DNA of 64,000 nucleotides from JALORV01 sp963702595 (GTDB lineage Bacteria > Pseudomonadota > Gammaproteobacteria > Burkholderiales > Burkholderiaceae_F), in assembly GCA_963702595.1 (NCBI GenBank), contig CAVPDC010000012.1, forward strand, positions 1-64,000, in the 5' to 3' direction. The number at the start of each line of letters is the position of its first letter. Position 1 is the stretch's first letter. Below are positions 16,716-24,139 of the stretch, piece after piece. The position numbers and the translations under genes are program-made. A model generated the notes under the pieces. The model did no database searches. It worked only from the letters and a program-made list of their open reading frames with translations, and was not told where the DNA came from.

Positions 16716-18494
16716 ATGAGCGCTGAACGCAGGCGGCTCACTTTCGCACTCCTGCTTTCCCTGCTGATTCACGCGCTGCTCTTGAGCCTGACCTTCGGTG
16801 GTGAGGGACTTGGGCTTCCGGGCTTCGGCTTTCCATGGCGCGAGCGAAGGATCGAGGCGCCCGATCTGCGCGTATTGCTCTTGCCGGCGCAGGTCACAAC
16901 CGCGCAGCCGGAAGGTGCTTCGGTCAAGGAACCGTTGCTTCAGCCATCGACCAAGCAGCCCCGTCCTGGCGGGCTCGTTCTGACACCGACCGCGGCACCT
17001 GCGCCGACCCGGGACCGCACGACAACGGCGGTCACGACCAAGTTCAAGCCATCGGAGCCGGCCGTGCCGGCGGCCGACGCCAGGCCAGAGCCAAAGGCTG
17101 CGCGCGAAGCGCCTGTGCCTGCATCTCGGCGCGGCGAAAGTTCCGGTGAGGCGGCGCCCACAGCGATCCCGGCGCCGGACGTGATCGCCATGGAACGATC
17201 GGAAGCGGCCACGTTGGTCGAGCCTGCCGCGCCACCGGTACCTGCGTCCGAGATCGCCGCAGCGTCGGGCGTATCGGGTCAGGGGACTGTCGTGCAGGCG
17301 CCGCGAGTTGACGGCGACGCCGCGCAGGAGAGCATCGACGCGGAGGCGCGGGCGCGAGCCGTTGAACTGGCCAGGCTCGATCGTTTGGAGCAGGAATTGC
17401 AGACGCAGGTGGCGCGGCAAGAGATGGCACTCAAAGAGAACGCGCGGCGGGAGGCCGAGCGACAGGCAAGCGCACGGCAGGAGGCTGCGCGGCAGGCGGC
17501 CGCCCGCGAGGAAACTGCGCGGCTAGCGAGAGCGCGGCTGGAGGCAGAACGTCAGGAGGCAGCGCAGCAAGCAACGGCCCGGGCAGAAGCCACGCGCCAA
17601 GAGGCTGCCCGACAGGAGTCCGAGCGCGTCGAGAAGGCAAGGATGGAGGCTGAGCGCCGGGAGGCGGCGCGCCAGGCGGCTGCTCGCCAGGAAGCCGAGC
17701 GGGCTGAGCGCGTGCGGCTGGAGGCCGAACGCCAAGAGACAGCGAGGCTGGAAGCGGAACGCCAGGAAGTCGCGCGGCAAGTGGCAGCCCGTCAGGAGGC
17801 TGCACGGCAGGAAGCTGAGCGGGCCGCAAGCGCACGGCTGGAGGCCGAACGGCAGGTGGCGGCTCGTCAAGAGGCAGCGCGCCAGGAGGCAGCGCGTCAG
17901 GACGCTGAGCGGGTTGCCAACGCGCGCCTTGAGGCCGAACGCCGCGAGGCTGCAGGGCAGGCGGCAGCCCGACAAGAAGCAGCGCGGCGGGAGGCCGCAC
18001 GGTTCGAGGCTGAACAGGAGGAGGCGAAACGGGACGCTCGGCTGCAGGCGATAGGACGGCAACTCAATGAGGAAGCCGCCCGGCGTGACGCGGCTTCAAC
18101 GGCAGCGGGTGCGCCATCGAAGCCCTTACCGGCCTCAAGCAGCCTGCGTCGCGGCAGGCTGTTCGGGCGAAGCGACCCCAACGTCGAACTCATCCGGTAC
18201 GCGGAAGCATGGGCTCGAAAGATCGAGCTGAACCTGACCATCGACATGGTCCGCGAGGCGTTGAAGCGGCCCTACACCAATCCACTCGTGACGGTGGCGA
18301 TTCGCAGCGACGGCTCGGTGGAGTCCGTGACATTCGTCATGTCCAGCGGTGTCGCGGAAATTGATGAAGCGATAAGGCGCGTCGTTCAGAGCCAGATGCC
18401 TTATCAGTCCTTCCCGCCAGCCCTGGCCCGCGAATACGACGTGATCGAAATCCGCCGGACCTGGTACTTCGACGTGGCCGTCCGGTTGTACTGA
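16716..18494 (+). CDS. TonB/TolA-like energy-transducing protein with long coiled coil
   Basis: A 592-residue inner-membrane-anchored protein. The N-terminal helix, FALLLSLLIHALLLSL, has the Ser and His spaced by four that TonB uses to contact ExbB/ExbD. A Pro/Ala-rich part (about 35-200) is followed by a very regular Ala/Arg/Glu/Gln coiled coil (about 208-458) reminiscent of TolA. The C-terminus (about 488-591) is a TonB C-terminal domain: NPLVTVAIRSDGSVESVTFVMSSGVAEIDEAIRRVV, then a VIEIRRTWYFDVAV end. I chose MSAERRRLTFALLL as start; the 63-residue upstream extension has no membrane or family character. No exbBD or tolQR genes are adjacent, so it must share a motor encoded elsewhere. A TolA replacement is possible. 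Confidence 0.8.
   Translation: MSAERRRLTFALLLSLLIHALLLSLTFGGEGLGLPGFGFPWRERRIEAPDLRVLLLPAQVTTAQPEGASVKEPLLQPSTKQPRPGGLVLTPTAAPAPTRDRTTTAVTTKFKPSEPAVPAADARPEPKAAREAPVPASRRGESSGEAAPTAIPAPDVIAMERSEAATLVEPAAPPVPASEIAAASGVSGQGTVVQAPRVDGDAAQESIDAEARARAVELARLDRLEQELQTQVARQEMALKENARREAERQASARQEAARQAAAREETARLARARLEAERQEAAQQATARAEATRQEAARQESERVEKARMEAERREAARQAAARQEAERAERVRLEAERQETARLEAERQEVARQVAARQEAARQEAERAASARLEAERQVAARQEAARQEAARQDAERVANARLEAERREAAGQAAARQEAARREAARFEAEQEEAKRDARLQAIGRQLNEEAARRDAASTAAGAPSKPLPASSSLRRGRLFGRSDPNVELIRYAEAWARKIELNLTIDMVREALKRPYTNPLVTVAIRSDGSVESVTFVMSSGVAEIDEAIRRVVQSQMPYQSFPPALAREYDVIEIRRTWYFDVAVRLY
17385..18060 (+). repeat. Degenerate coding repeat for Ala/Glu/Arg/Gln coiled coil
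   Basis: This part of the TonB-like gene is built from imperfect copies of units such as GAGGCCGAACGCCAGGAG and CGGCAGGAGGCT, coding ARQEA and EAERQ blocks. The period varies and copies are diverged, so the array probably grew by slippage or recombination. It is low complexity and prone to length change. Confidence 0.75.
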
Positions 18495-18706
18495 CGATAA
18501 GGCGACGGTCGCTGGGTCGGTTCAGCTCACGCTGCCGTGGCTCGGGCGACCAGTGCAGCAGTGGAGGCGGCGTCAGTCACCACGCTGCGTGATGCGCTTC
18601 GATTCGCTCATCTGTCCAGTGGTTCATCTTGCCCCGCAAGGCTCGGCCGAAACTGGCCAATCCTCGCATGCCCCTCGCAGCCCCTGAGCCGAGGCCAGCG
18701 CGCCCG

Positions 18707-19492
18707 TCAGTCTTTGCCGCGGCGTCGCCGCTGCTCGAATAGACAGACTGCGGCGGCCGCCGCGACGTTGAGGGACTCGATTCTTGGATCGATCGGGATC
18801 CTCAACTGGCGTTGCGCCTGACTTGCCGTTGTCTCCGCAAGGCCTGCGCCTTCGGCGCCGAAGAGCCAGAGTGTGGGGGTCGCGCCCCAGCCCGCGGAGT
18901 ACAGAGACTCCTCTCCGCGGGCATCAGCCGCGAGGCGCTCCGCGGCAAAGGCTCCCGCCAGTTGATCCGCCGACACGTCTTCATACAGCGCCAGCACGAA
19001 ATGCGCTCCCATCGCGGCACGCAGCACCTTCGGCGACCACAGGAAAGTGGTACCGGTCGACGCGGCCACGTGCCTGACTCCGGCGGCGGCCGCAGTGCGC
19101 AGCAACGTCCCGGCGTTGCCCGGGTCCTGCACTCCGTCGAGGTAGATGGCGTCGGCTTGCAGCGCGCGCGGGAGGACGTGCCGCGTAATCGCGATCTCCG
19201 CCAGGATGCCGCTGCCGTGTTCTACGGGCGAGAGCGCGTTGTACAGCCGTGGCGGCAGCTCGATCGTGCGGCAACTGGCTTGCGCCACGACAGCGGCGCC
19301 AAGGGACTTCGCGTCCGTCGCAGCCGCTTCGGACAGCACGACGGTCAGGATGTCAGCCCCGGCGCCCGCCGCGCACTCGACCAGATGGATCCCCTCGGCA
19401 AGGGTTCGGCCTGCCTCCCGGCAGGCGCGCGGCCCAGCGGCGAGTCGCTGCAGCTGTTTGTAGTACGGGTTAGTGCCCGACGTGATCCGCAT
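18707..19492 (-). CDS. TrmH/SpoU family RNA 2'-O-methyltransferase
   Basis: A 261-residue SPOUT methyltransferase that should transfer a methyl group from S-adenosylmethionine to a ribose 2'-OH of rRNA or tRNA. The N-terminal substrate-binding part starts with ITSGTNPYYKQLQRLA and includes LAEGIHLVECA. The knotted SAM domain shows the three family motifs: YLDGVQDPGNAGTLLRTAAAAG, LWLFGAEGAGL and IPIDPRIESLNVAAAAAVCLFE. The last gene of the lpx cluster, it overlaps rnhB by 23 bases. Which RNA position it modifies cannot be told from sequence. Confidence 0.92.
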   Translation of the reverse strand: MRITSGTNPYYKQLQRLAAGPRACREAGRTLAEGIHLVECAAGAGADILTVVLSEAAATDAKSLGAAVVAQASCRTIELPPRLYNALSPVEHGSGILAEIAITRHVLPRALQADAIYLDGVQDPGNAGTLLRTAAAAGVRHVAASTGTTFLWSPKVLRAAMGAHFVLALYEDVSADQLAGAFAAERLAADARGEESLYSAGWGATPTLWLFGAEGAGLAETTASQAQRQLRIPIDPRIESLNVAAAAAVCLFEQRRRRGKD

Positions 19493-20129
19493 CCGAAACC
19501 TTCAAGGCTGCATCAAGGTGCGCACGCACCGGTGCGAAGCTGCGCCGATGAAGACGGCAAGGGCCAAGCCTGCCGAGGCTGGCCAGATGCTCCGGAGTGG
19601 CGTAGCCCATGTGACGAGAAAAGCCGTAACCCGGATGTTGCACATCGAAAGCCTGCATGATGGCGTCGCGTGCCGTCTTGGCGAGGATCGAGGCAGCTGA
19701 GATGCAGGGTTCGGAGGCGTCACCGGCCACGATGGCACGGCCGGGAATCGACAGCCTCGGCATCTGGTTGCCGTCGATCAGCGCGAACTCGGCTCGCACG
19801 GCCAGTGCGTCGACCGCCCTGCGCATGGCGAGCAGTGTCGCCTGCAGGATGTTCAGGCGATCGATCTCCTCGACGCTCGCTTCGGCGACCGCGAAGGCGA
19901 CGCTGCGCGCACGAATGACGATCGCCAGTGCCTCCCGCCGTTCCGCGCTCAGTACCTTGGAGTCCGCAAGCCCGACGACGGGACGCGAAGGATCAAGGAT
20001 CACGGCGGCGGCGACCACAGGGCCTGCCAATGGCCCACGCCCGGCTTCGTCGACGCCGCAGGCTCGCCCGCCGGTGCGGGCCGACTGCTCGAACAGATCG
20101 AAATTTTCGGAGGAACGCCGGCGCGTCAT
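19470..20129 (-). CDS. rnhB: Ribonuclease HII
   Basis: Cuts RNA within RNA-DNA hybrids and removes single ribonucleotides from DNA. A 219-residue type 2 RNase H: GVDEAGRGPLAGPVVAAAVIL contains the catalytic DE pair and the GRG motif, and FALIDGNQMP and GDASEPCISAASILAKTARD supply the other conserved acidic and Lys residues. HPGYGFSRHMGYATPEHLASL is the family C-terminal signature. It starts at an ATG overlapping the lpxB stop (ATGA). The lpxB-rnhB order is widely conserved in Proteobacteria. Confidence 0.96.
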   Translation of the reverse strand: MTRRRSSENFDLFEQSARTGGRACGVDEAGRGPLAGPVVAAAVILDPSRPVVGLADSKVLSAERREALAIVIRARSVAFAVAEASVEEIDRLNILQATLLAMRRAVDALAVRAEFALIDGNQMPRLSIPGRAIVAGDASEPCISAASILAKTARDAIMQAFDVQHPGYGFSRHMGYATPEHLASLGRLGPCRLHRRSFAPVRAHLDAALKVSDADHVGH

Positions 20130-21274
20130 CGGCGTGCGACGTCGAGTATGGAGTCGGCGGCCAGCGCAGCCGTGTCACGCCGCAGTTCACGGTGCATTGC
20201 GGTAAAGCGCTCCATAAGCGCGGTGCGCCGCGCGTCATCAAGCAGCAGCGCGTGGACTGCGTCAGCAATCGCGGCCGGGGTCACCTGTTCCTGCAGCAGT
20301 TCAGGCACCAGCAACTCACCGGCCAGGATGTTGGGCAGGCCGACGAAGGCAATGGTGCCTTTGCGCCGCATGATCCACGCCGAAAGCGCCGGCATCCGGT
20401 AGGCGATCACCATCGGGCGCTTGTAAAGCGCCGCCTCGAGCGTCGCCGTGCCGCTGGCGACAAGCACCACGTCCGCCGCCTCCATGCAGTCGTGCGAGCG
20501 ACCGTCGGTGAGCGCGACGCAGCCGAACAGTTCGGGGTGCGACTTCAACATGTCGGCCAAAGTCCGCTTCAGGGCTGGATCGGCCGCCGGCAGTACAAAC
20601 TGCAGCGCAGCTTCGCGCGCGCGGAGCAGCGACATCGCTGCGAAAAATGGCGGTCCCAGGTGCCGGATCTCGTCGGACCTTGAACCCGGAAGTACGGCCA
20701 CCAGCGGCCCGTCGGGGCTGAGACCGAGGCGTGCGCGTGCCGCCGCGGCATCGGGGAGCAGCGGGATCATGCTGGCCAGCGGATGCCCGACGTAGGTTGC
20801 GGGTATGCCTGCGTCGTCGTAAATCTGCTGTTCAAACGGGAAGACGAGCAGCATGCGATCGACGGCGCGCCGGATCTGGCCAAGGCGTTCGCTGCGCCAG
20901 GCCCAGATCGACGGGCTGACATAGTGAACGACCGGCACACCACTGGCGCGCAGCTTTTCCTCGAGCCCGAGATTGAAGTCGGGCGCGTCCACGCCGACAA
21001 AGACGGCCGGCGGCTCCGCGCGGAGCCGCGTGAGCAGGCTCGCGCGCAACCGCAGCAATCGCGGCAGATGGCGCAGGACCTCGACATAGCCGCGGACCGA
21101 AAGCTCGCGCACGTGCCCCCAGGCCTCGAAGCCGGAGTCGATCATGCGGTCGCCGCCGATGCCGGCGCAGTGCAGTTCCGGCGCACGCTGGTGCAGTTCT
21201 GCAACGACGCCAGCTGCGATCAGGTCCCCCGAGGCCTCCCCCGCCACGAAGGCACAGGTGCTCGACCGCGGCAT
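20126..21274 (-). CDS. lpxB: Lipid-A-disaccharide synthase
   Basis: A peripheral inner-membrane glycosyltransferase that joins UDP-2,3-diacylglucosamine and lipid X to make the lipid A disaccharide. It has 382 residues, as in E. coli. The N-terminus FVAGEASGDLIAAGVVAEL is diagnostic, as are GIGGDRMIDSGFEAW, VHYVSPSIWAWRSERL and VAVLPGSRSDEIRHLGPPFF. It begins at an ATG that shares one base with the lpxA stop (TGATG). It is part of the lpxD-fabZ-lpxA-lpxB unit. Confidence 0.97.
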   Translation of the reverse strand: MPRSSTCAFVAGEASGDLIAAGVVAELHQRAPELHCAGIGGDRMIDSGFEAWGHVRELSVRGYVEVLRHLPRLLRLRASLLTRLRAEPPAVFVGVDAPDFNLGLEEKLRASGVPVVHYVSPSIWAWRSERLGQIRRAVDRMLLVFPFEQQIYDDAGIPATYVGHPLASMIPLLPDAAAARARLGLSPDGPLVAVLPGSRSDEIRHLGPPFFAAMSLLRAREAALQFVLPAADPALKRTLADMLKSHPELFGCVALTDGRSHDCMEAADVVLVASGTATLEAALYKRPMVIAYRMPALSAWIMRRKGTIAFVGLPNILAGELLVPELLQEQVTPAAIADAVHALLLDDARRTALMERFTAMHRELRRDTAALAADSILDVARR

Positions 21275-22062
21275 CAGCGGATGATGCCGCGCTGGGAATT
21301 CTGGACGAAGTCCCTGAGGAGGACGATGGCGCTGGCGGACGCGGGATTGTCCGTCGCCAACACCGAAAGCGCGGCGACTGCATCGACTGTGGTCAGTCCT
21401 TCCCGGTAGAGAAGCTTGTAGGCGCGGCGCAGCAGATTGATCGTCTCGGCGTCGAAGCCGCGGCGCTTCAGCCCCTCGGTGTTGATGCCATGGGGCTCGA
21501 CCGGATTGCCGTTGCAGATCACGAAGGGCGGAATGTCGCGCAGCACGATCGAGCCGCCGCCTGCCATCGAGTGCGGCCCCATCGAGCAGAACTGGTGAAC
21601 GGCCGACATGCCGCCGATGATGGCCCAGTCTCCGAGCGTGACATGCCCGGCCAGCGTGGCGTTGTTGGCGAGGATCGTATGGTCTCCAATAAGGCAGTCG
21701 TGCGCAATGTGCGCATAGGCCATGATCCAGTTGTCGGAACCGATGCGTGTGACTCCACCGCCCTGCACGGTACCGAGGCTGATCGTGCAGGACTCGCGGA
21801 TGGTGTTGGCATCGCCAATGACAAGCTCAGTCTCCTCTCCGCCGTACTTCTTGTCCTGCGGAATGCCGCCGATCGAACAGAAAGGGAAGAAACGATTGTT
21901 CCTGCCGATCGCCGTGCGGCCGTCGACGACCACATGGGGCCCGATGACTGTTCCGGCTCCGACCCTGACCTTCGGGCCGATGACGCTGTACGGCCCCACC
22001 TCCACGCCTTCGGCCAGCTCGGCCGCGCGGTCCACCAGCGCCGTGGGATGAATCAGCGGCAC
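21274..22062 (-). CDS. lpxA: UDP-N-acetylglucosamine O-acyltransferase
   Basis: Adds the first acyl chain to UDP-GlcNAc, the first lipid A step. I chose the GTG at 22062, which gives 262 residues beginning MPLIHPTALVD, exactly the E. coli length. It overlaps the fabZ TAG (TAGTG), and GAGG lies a few bases ahead. The left-handed beta helix of hexapeptide repeats is clear (IGPKVRVGAGTVIGPHVVVDG), and the catalytic-His region reads YAHIAHDCLIGDHTIL, followed by AVHQFCSMG. The C-terminal helical bundle contains GLKRRGFDAETINLLRRAYKLLYR. Confidence 0.97.
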   Translation of the reverse strand: MPLIHPTALVDRAAELAEGVEVGPYSVIGPKVRVGAGTVIGPHVVVDGRTAIGRNNRFFPFCSIGGIPQDKKYGGEETELVIGDANTIRESCTISLGTVQGGGVTRIGSDNWIMAYAHIAHDCLIGDHTILANNATLAGHVTLGDWAIIGGMSAVHQFCSMGPHSMAGGGSIVLRDIPPFVICNGNPVEPHGINTEGLKRRGFDAETINLLRRAYKLLYREGLTTVDAVAALSVLATDNPASASAIVLLRDFVQNSQRGIIR

Positions 22063-22514
22063 TACGCCTCTACCTTTGCCTTGTGCAGGGCGCACATCAA
22101 CTCTGCTTCACAGGCAAGCTCGCCGTCGACCAACGCGCGACAGGTGAACTTGCCGACCCCGCGCTTTACACGGTCCATTGTGACGTCCAGGCGCAGCTGA
22201 TCGCCCGGCCCGACGGAACGCTTGAAGCGGGCGCCATCGATGCCCGCAAACAGGAACAAGGTTCCCTCGGGATACGAGGTCTTCATCGTGACGTAGGTCA
22301 GTACCGCCGCGGCCTGCGCGAGTGCCTCGATCATCAGCACGCCCGGCATCACCGGATGCCCTGGAAAGTGGCCCTGGAAGAACGGCTCGTTGGCGGACAC
22401 GTTCTTGAGCGCGGAAATGCGCACGCCGGGCTCGAGTTCAAGCACGCGATCCACCAGCAGGATCGGATACCGATGCGGCATCAGTTGCAGAATCTTGTTG
22501 ATGTCCAGCTTCAT
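22062..22514 (-). CDS. fabZ: 3-hydroxyacyl-ACP dehydratase
   Basis: Dehydrates 3-hydroxyacyl-ACP in fatty acid elongation and so competes with LpxA and LpxD for the same hydroxyacyl substrate. The product from the ATG at 22514 is 150 residues, MKLDINKILQLMPHRYPILLVDRV. The active-site His lies in QGHFPGHPVMPGVLMIEALAQ, where the Glu is the second catalytic residue. An in-frame upstream extension reads back into lpxD and was rejected. The start overlaps the lpxD stop (ATGA). Confidence 0.97.
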   Translation of the reverse strand: MKLDINKILQLMPHRYPILLVDRVLELEPGVRISALKNVSANEPFFQGHFPGHPVMPGVLMIEALAQAAAVLTYVTMKTSYPEGTLFLFAGIDGARFKRSVGPGDQLRLDVTMDRVKRGVGKFTCRALVDGELACEAELMCALHKAKVEA

Positions 22515-23587
22515 TTGCCTTCTCCGCGGCCTGCCGCCTCGAGTTCCCTGATGCGCCGTCGCAGGTCGTCCAGCTGTCGGATGATCGCTGCAGCCTTTTC
22601 CCACTCACGCTGCTTCATGATCGGGAAGAAGCCGGTGTAGTGCCCCGCCTTCTCGATCGTGCCAGACACCACCGTCGCCGGCCCGATGATCGTTCCGTCT
22701 GCAATCGAGAGGTGGCCGGCGATGCCCGCCGCGCCGCCGATCATGCAGTTGCGCCCCACGCGAGCGCTCCCCGCGATGCCGACACAGCCGGCGATGACCG
22801 TATGTGCACCCACGAAGCAGTTGTGGCCGATCTGGATCTGGTTGTCCAGCTTGACGCCCGACTCCACAATCGTATCTCCCATTGTGCCGCGATCGATCGT
22901 CGTGTTCGCGCCGACTTCGACATCGTCACCAATGATGACGCGGCCCAACTGAGGGATCTTCAGCCAGCGCCCGTCGAGCGGCGCGAAGCCAAAGCCGTCG
23001 GCGCCGATGACGACCCCGCTATGCACAATGCAGCGATCACCGATAACGCAGTCTTCCAACACGACCGCGCGCGGGAATAGCCGGGTGCCCGCCCCGACCA
23101 CAACCCGCGCTCCCACGTGGGCACCGGGATCGAGGACGACGCCGGCGCCCAGCCTGGCTCCGACGCCGACGAACGCGCCGGCACCGATCGAGGCGGTCGA
23201 GTCGACCTCGGCTCCGGGATCGACCTGCGCATGCACGTGGATGCCGGCAACGGCGCCCGCGGCCGGGTGCAGCACCTGCGCGGCCATCGCGAACCAGGCA
23301 TAGGGCGCATCGACGACGACGAACGTCGAGCCTGATGAGCGGCCTTCCTGAAGCGCTTCAGCATCGCGCGGCGCCAGCACGATCGCACCGGCACGCGAGG
23401 CGTGCACTTCACGCCGGTAGCGCGGGTTGGCAAGAAATGCGAGGTCGGAGGCCGACGCGGTCGAAAGCGGCGCCACTGAAGCGATGCGCCGGGTCGAATC
23501 GCCCTGCAACGTCGCGCGAAGCCTGCCTTCGCTTCGCTCCACGATGGCGGCTGTCAGCTCGGACAGCGACAGACCGCCGCGGCTCAT
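22511..23587 (-). CDS. lpxD: UDP-3-O-acylglucosamine N-acyltransferase
   Basis: Adds the second (N-linked) acyl chain in lipid A synthesis. At 358 residues it is slightly longer than E. coli LpxD (341). The N-terminal uridine-binding domain contains DLAFLANPRYRREVHASRAGAIVL. The hexapeptide-repeat helix follows (about 105-310), including GVVIGADGFGFAPLDGRWLKIPQLG and the catalytic His stretch QIQIGHNCFVGAHTVIAG. The C-terminal helix starts at FFPIMKQREWEKAAAIIRQLDDLRRR. It starts with an ATG eight bases past the skp stop. Confidence 0.97.
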   Translation of the reverse strand: MSRGGLSLSELTAAIVERSEGRLRATLQGDSTRRIASVAPLSTASASDLAFLANPRYRREVHASRAGAIVLAPRDAEALQEGRSSGSTFVVVDAPYAWFAMAAQVLHPAAGAVAGIHVHAQVDPGAEVDSTASIGAGAFVGVGARLGAGVVLDPGAHVGARVVVGAGTRLFPRAVVLEDCVIGDRCIVHSGVVIGADGFGFAPLDGRWLKIPQLGRVIIGDDVEVGANTTIDRGTMGDTIVESGVKLDNQIQIGHNCFVGAHTVIAGCVGIAGSARVGRNCMIGGAAGIAGHLSIADGTIIGPATVVSGTIEKAGHYTGFFPIMKQREWEKAAAIIRQLDDLRRRIRELEAAGRGEGK

Positions 23588-23595
23588 GGCGAGTG

Positions 23596-24099
23596 CTACT
23601 TAGCGTTGTTAAGCGCGCGCAGTACGCGTTCGGTCATGTCGATGCGCGGATTGAAGTAGACCGCCTCCTGGATGATGAGGTCGAACTTCTCCTGCTCCGC
23701 GATCTGCCGGATGATGCGGTTGGTCCGCTCCAGCAGCGCCTGCAGCTCTTCGTTGCGCCGCTGATTGAAGTCTTCGCGGAATTCGCGCTGCTTGCGCTGG
23801 AACTCGCGATCCATCTCCGCAAGTTCGCGTTGGCGGCGGACACGGTCCGCTTCGGACATGACCGGGCCGTCCTTCTCAAATCGCTCGGCGGATGTTTTCA
23901 GCCGCGCACCCATTTCCTGCAGATCCTTGTCGCGCTTGGCGAACTCCCCTTCAAGCTTCTGCATCGCGGCCCGTGCCGGCTGCGAATCGCGCAGGATCCG
24001 GTCTGAATTGACGACACCGATCTTCAGTTCCTGCGCGTGAGCGAGCGGCGTCACAGCGAGCAGTGTCGCGACGGCCGTTGCCGAAAGCCACTTGGTCAT
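23596..24099 (-). CDS. skp: Periplasmic chaperone Skp/OmpH
   Basis: A 167-residue periplasmic holdase for unfolded outer-membrane proteins. I chose the ATG that gives MTKWLSATAVATLLAVTPLAHAQ, a textbook signal peptide with AGGA a few bases ahead; 13 upstream residues were left out. The mature part begins ELKIGVVNSDRILRDSQ. A long charged helix pair (about 45-125, rich in Arg, Glu and Gln) forms the tentacles, and it ends with FDLIIQEAVYFNPRIDMTERVLRALN. The gene lies 40 bases after bamA, whose protein receives Skp clients. Confidence 0.95.
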   Translation of the reverse strand: MTKWLSATAVATLLAVTPLAHAQELKIGVVNSDRILRDSQPARAAMQKLEGEFAKRDKDLQEMGARLKTSAERFEKDGPVMSEADRVRRQRELAEMDREFQRKQREFREDFNQRRNEELQALLERTNRIIRQIAEQEKFDLIIQEAVYFNPRIDMTERVLRALNNAK

Positions 24100-24139
24100 T
24101 TGGATTCCTGCACGCATGGAAGCTTGGGATTTTGCCACA

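Noticed and set aside
17385..18060. Repetitive DNA that could suggest a CRISPR or tandem array
   Set aside because: The repeats are in frame, have no unique spacers of constant length, and code a coiled coil.
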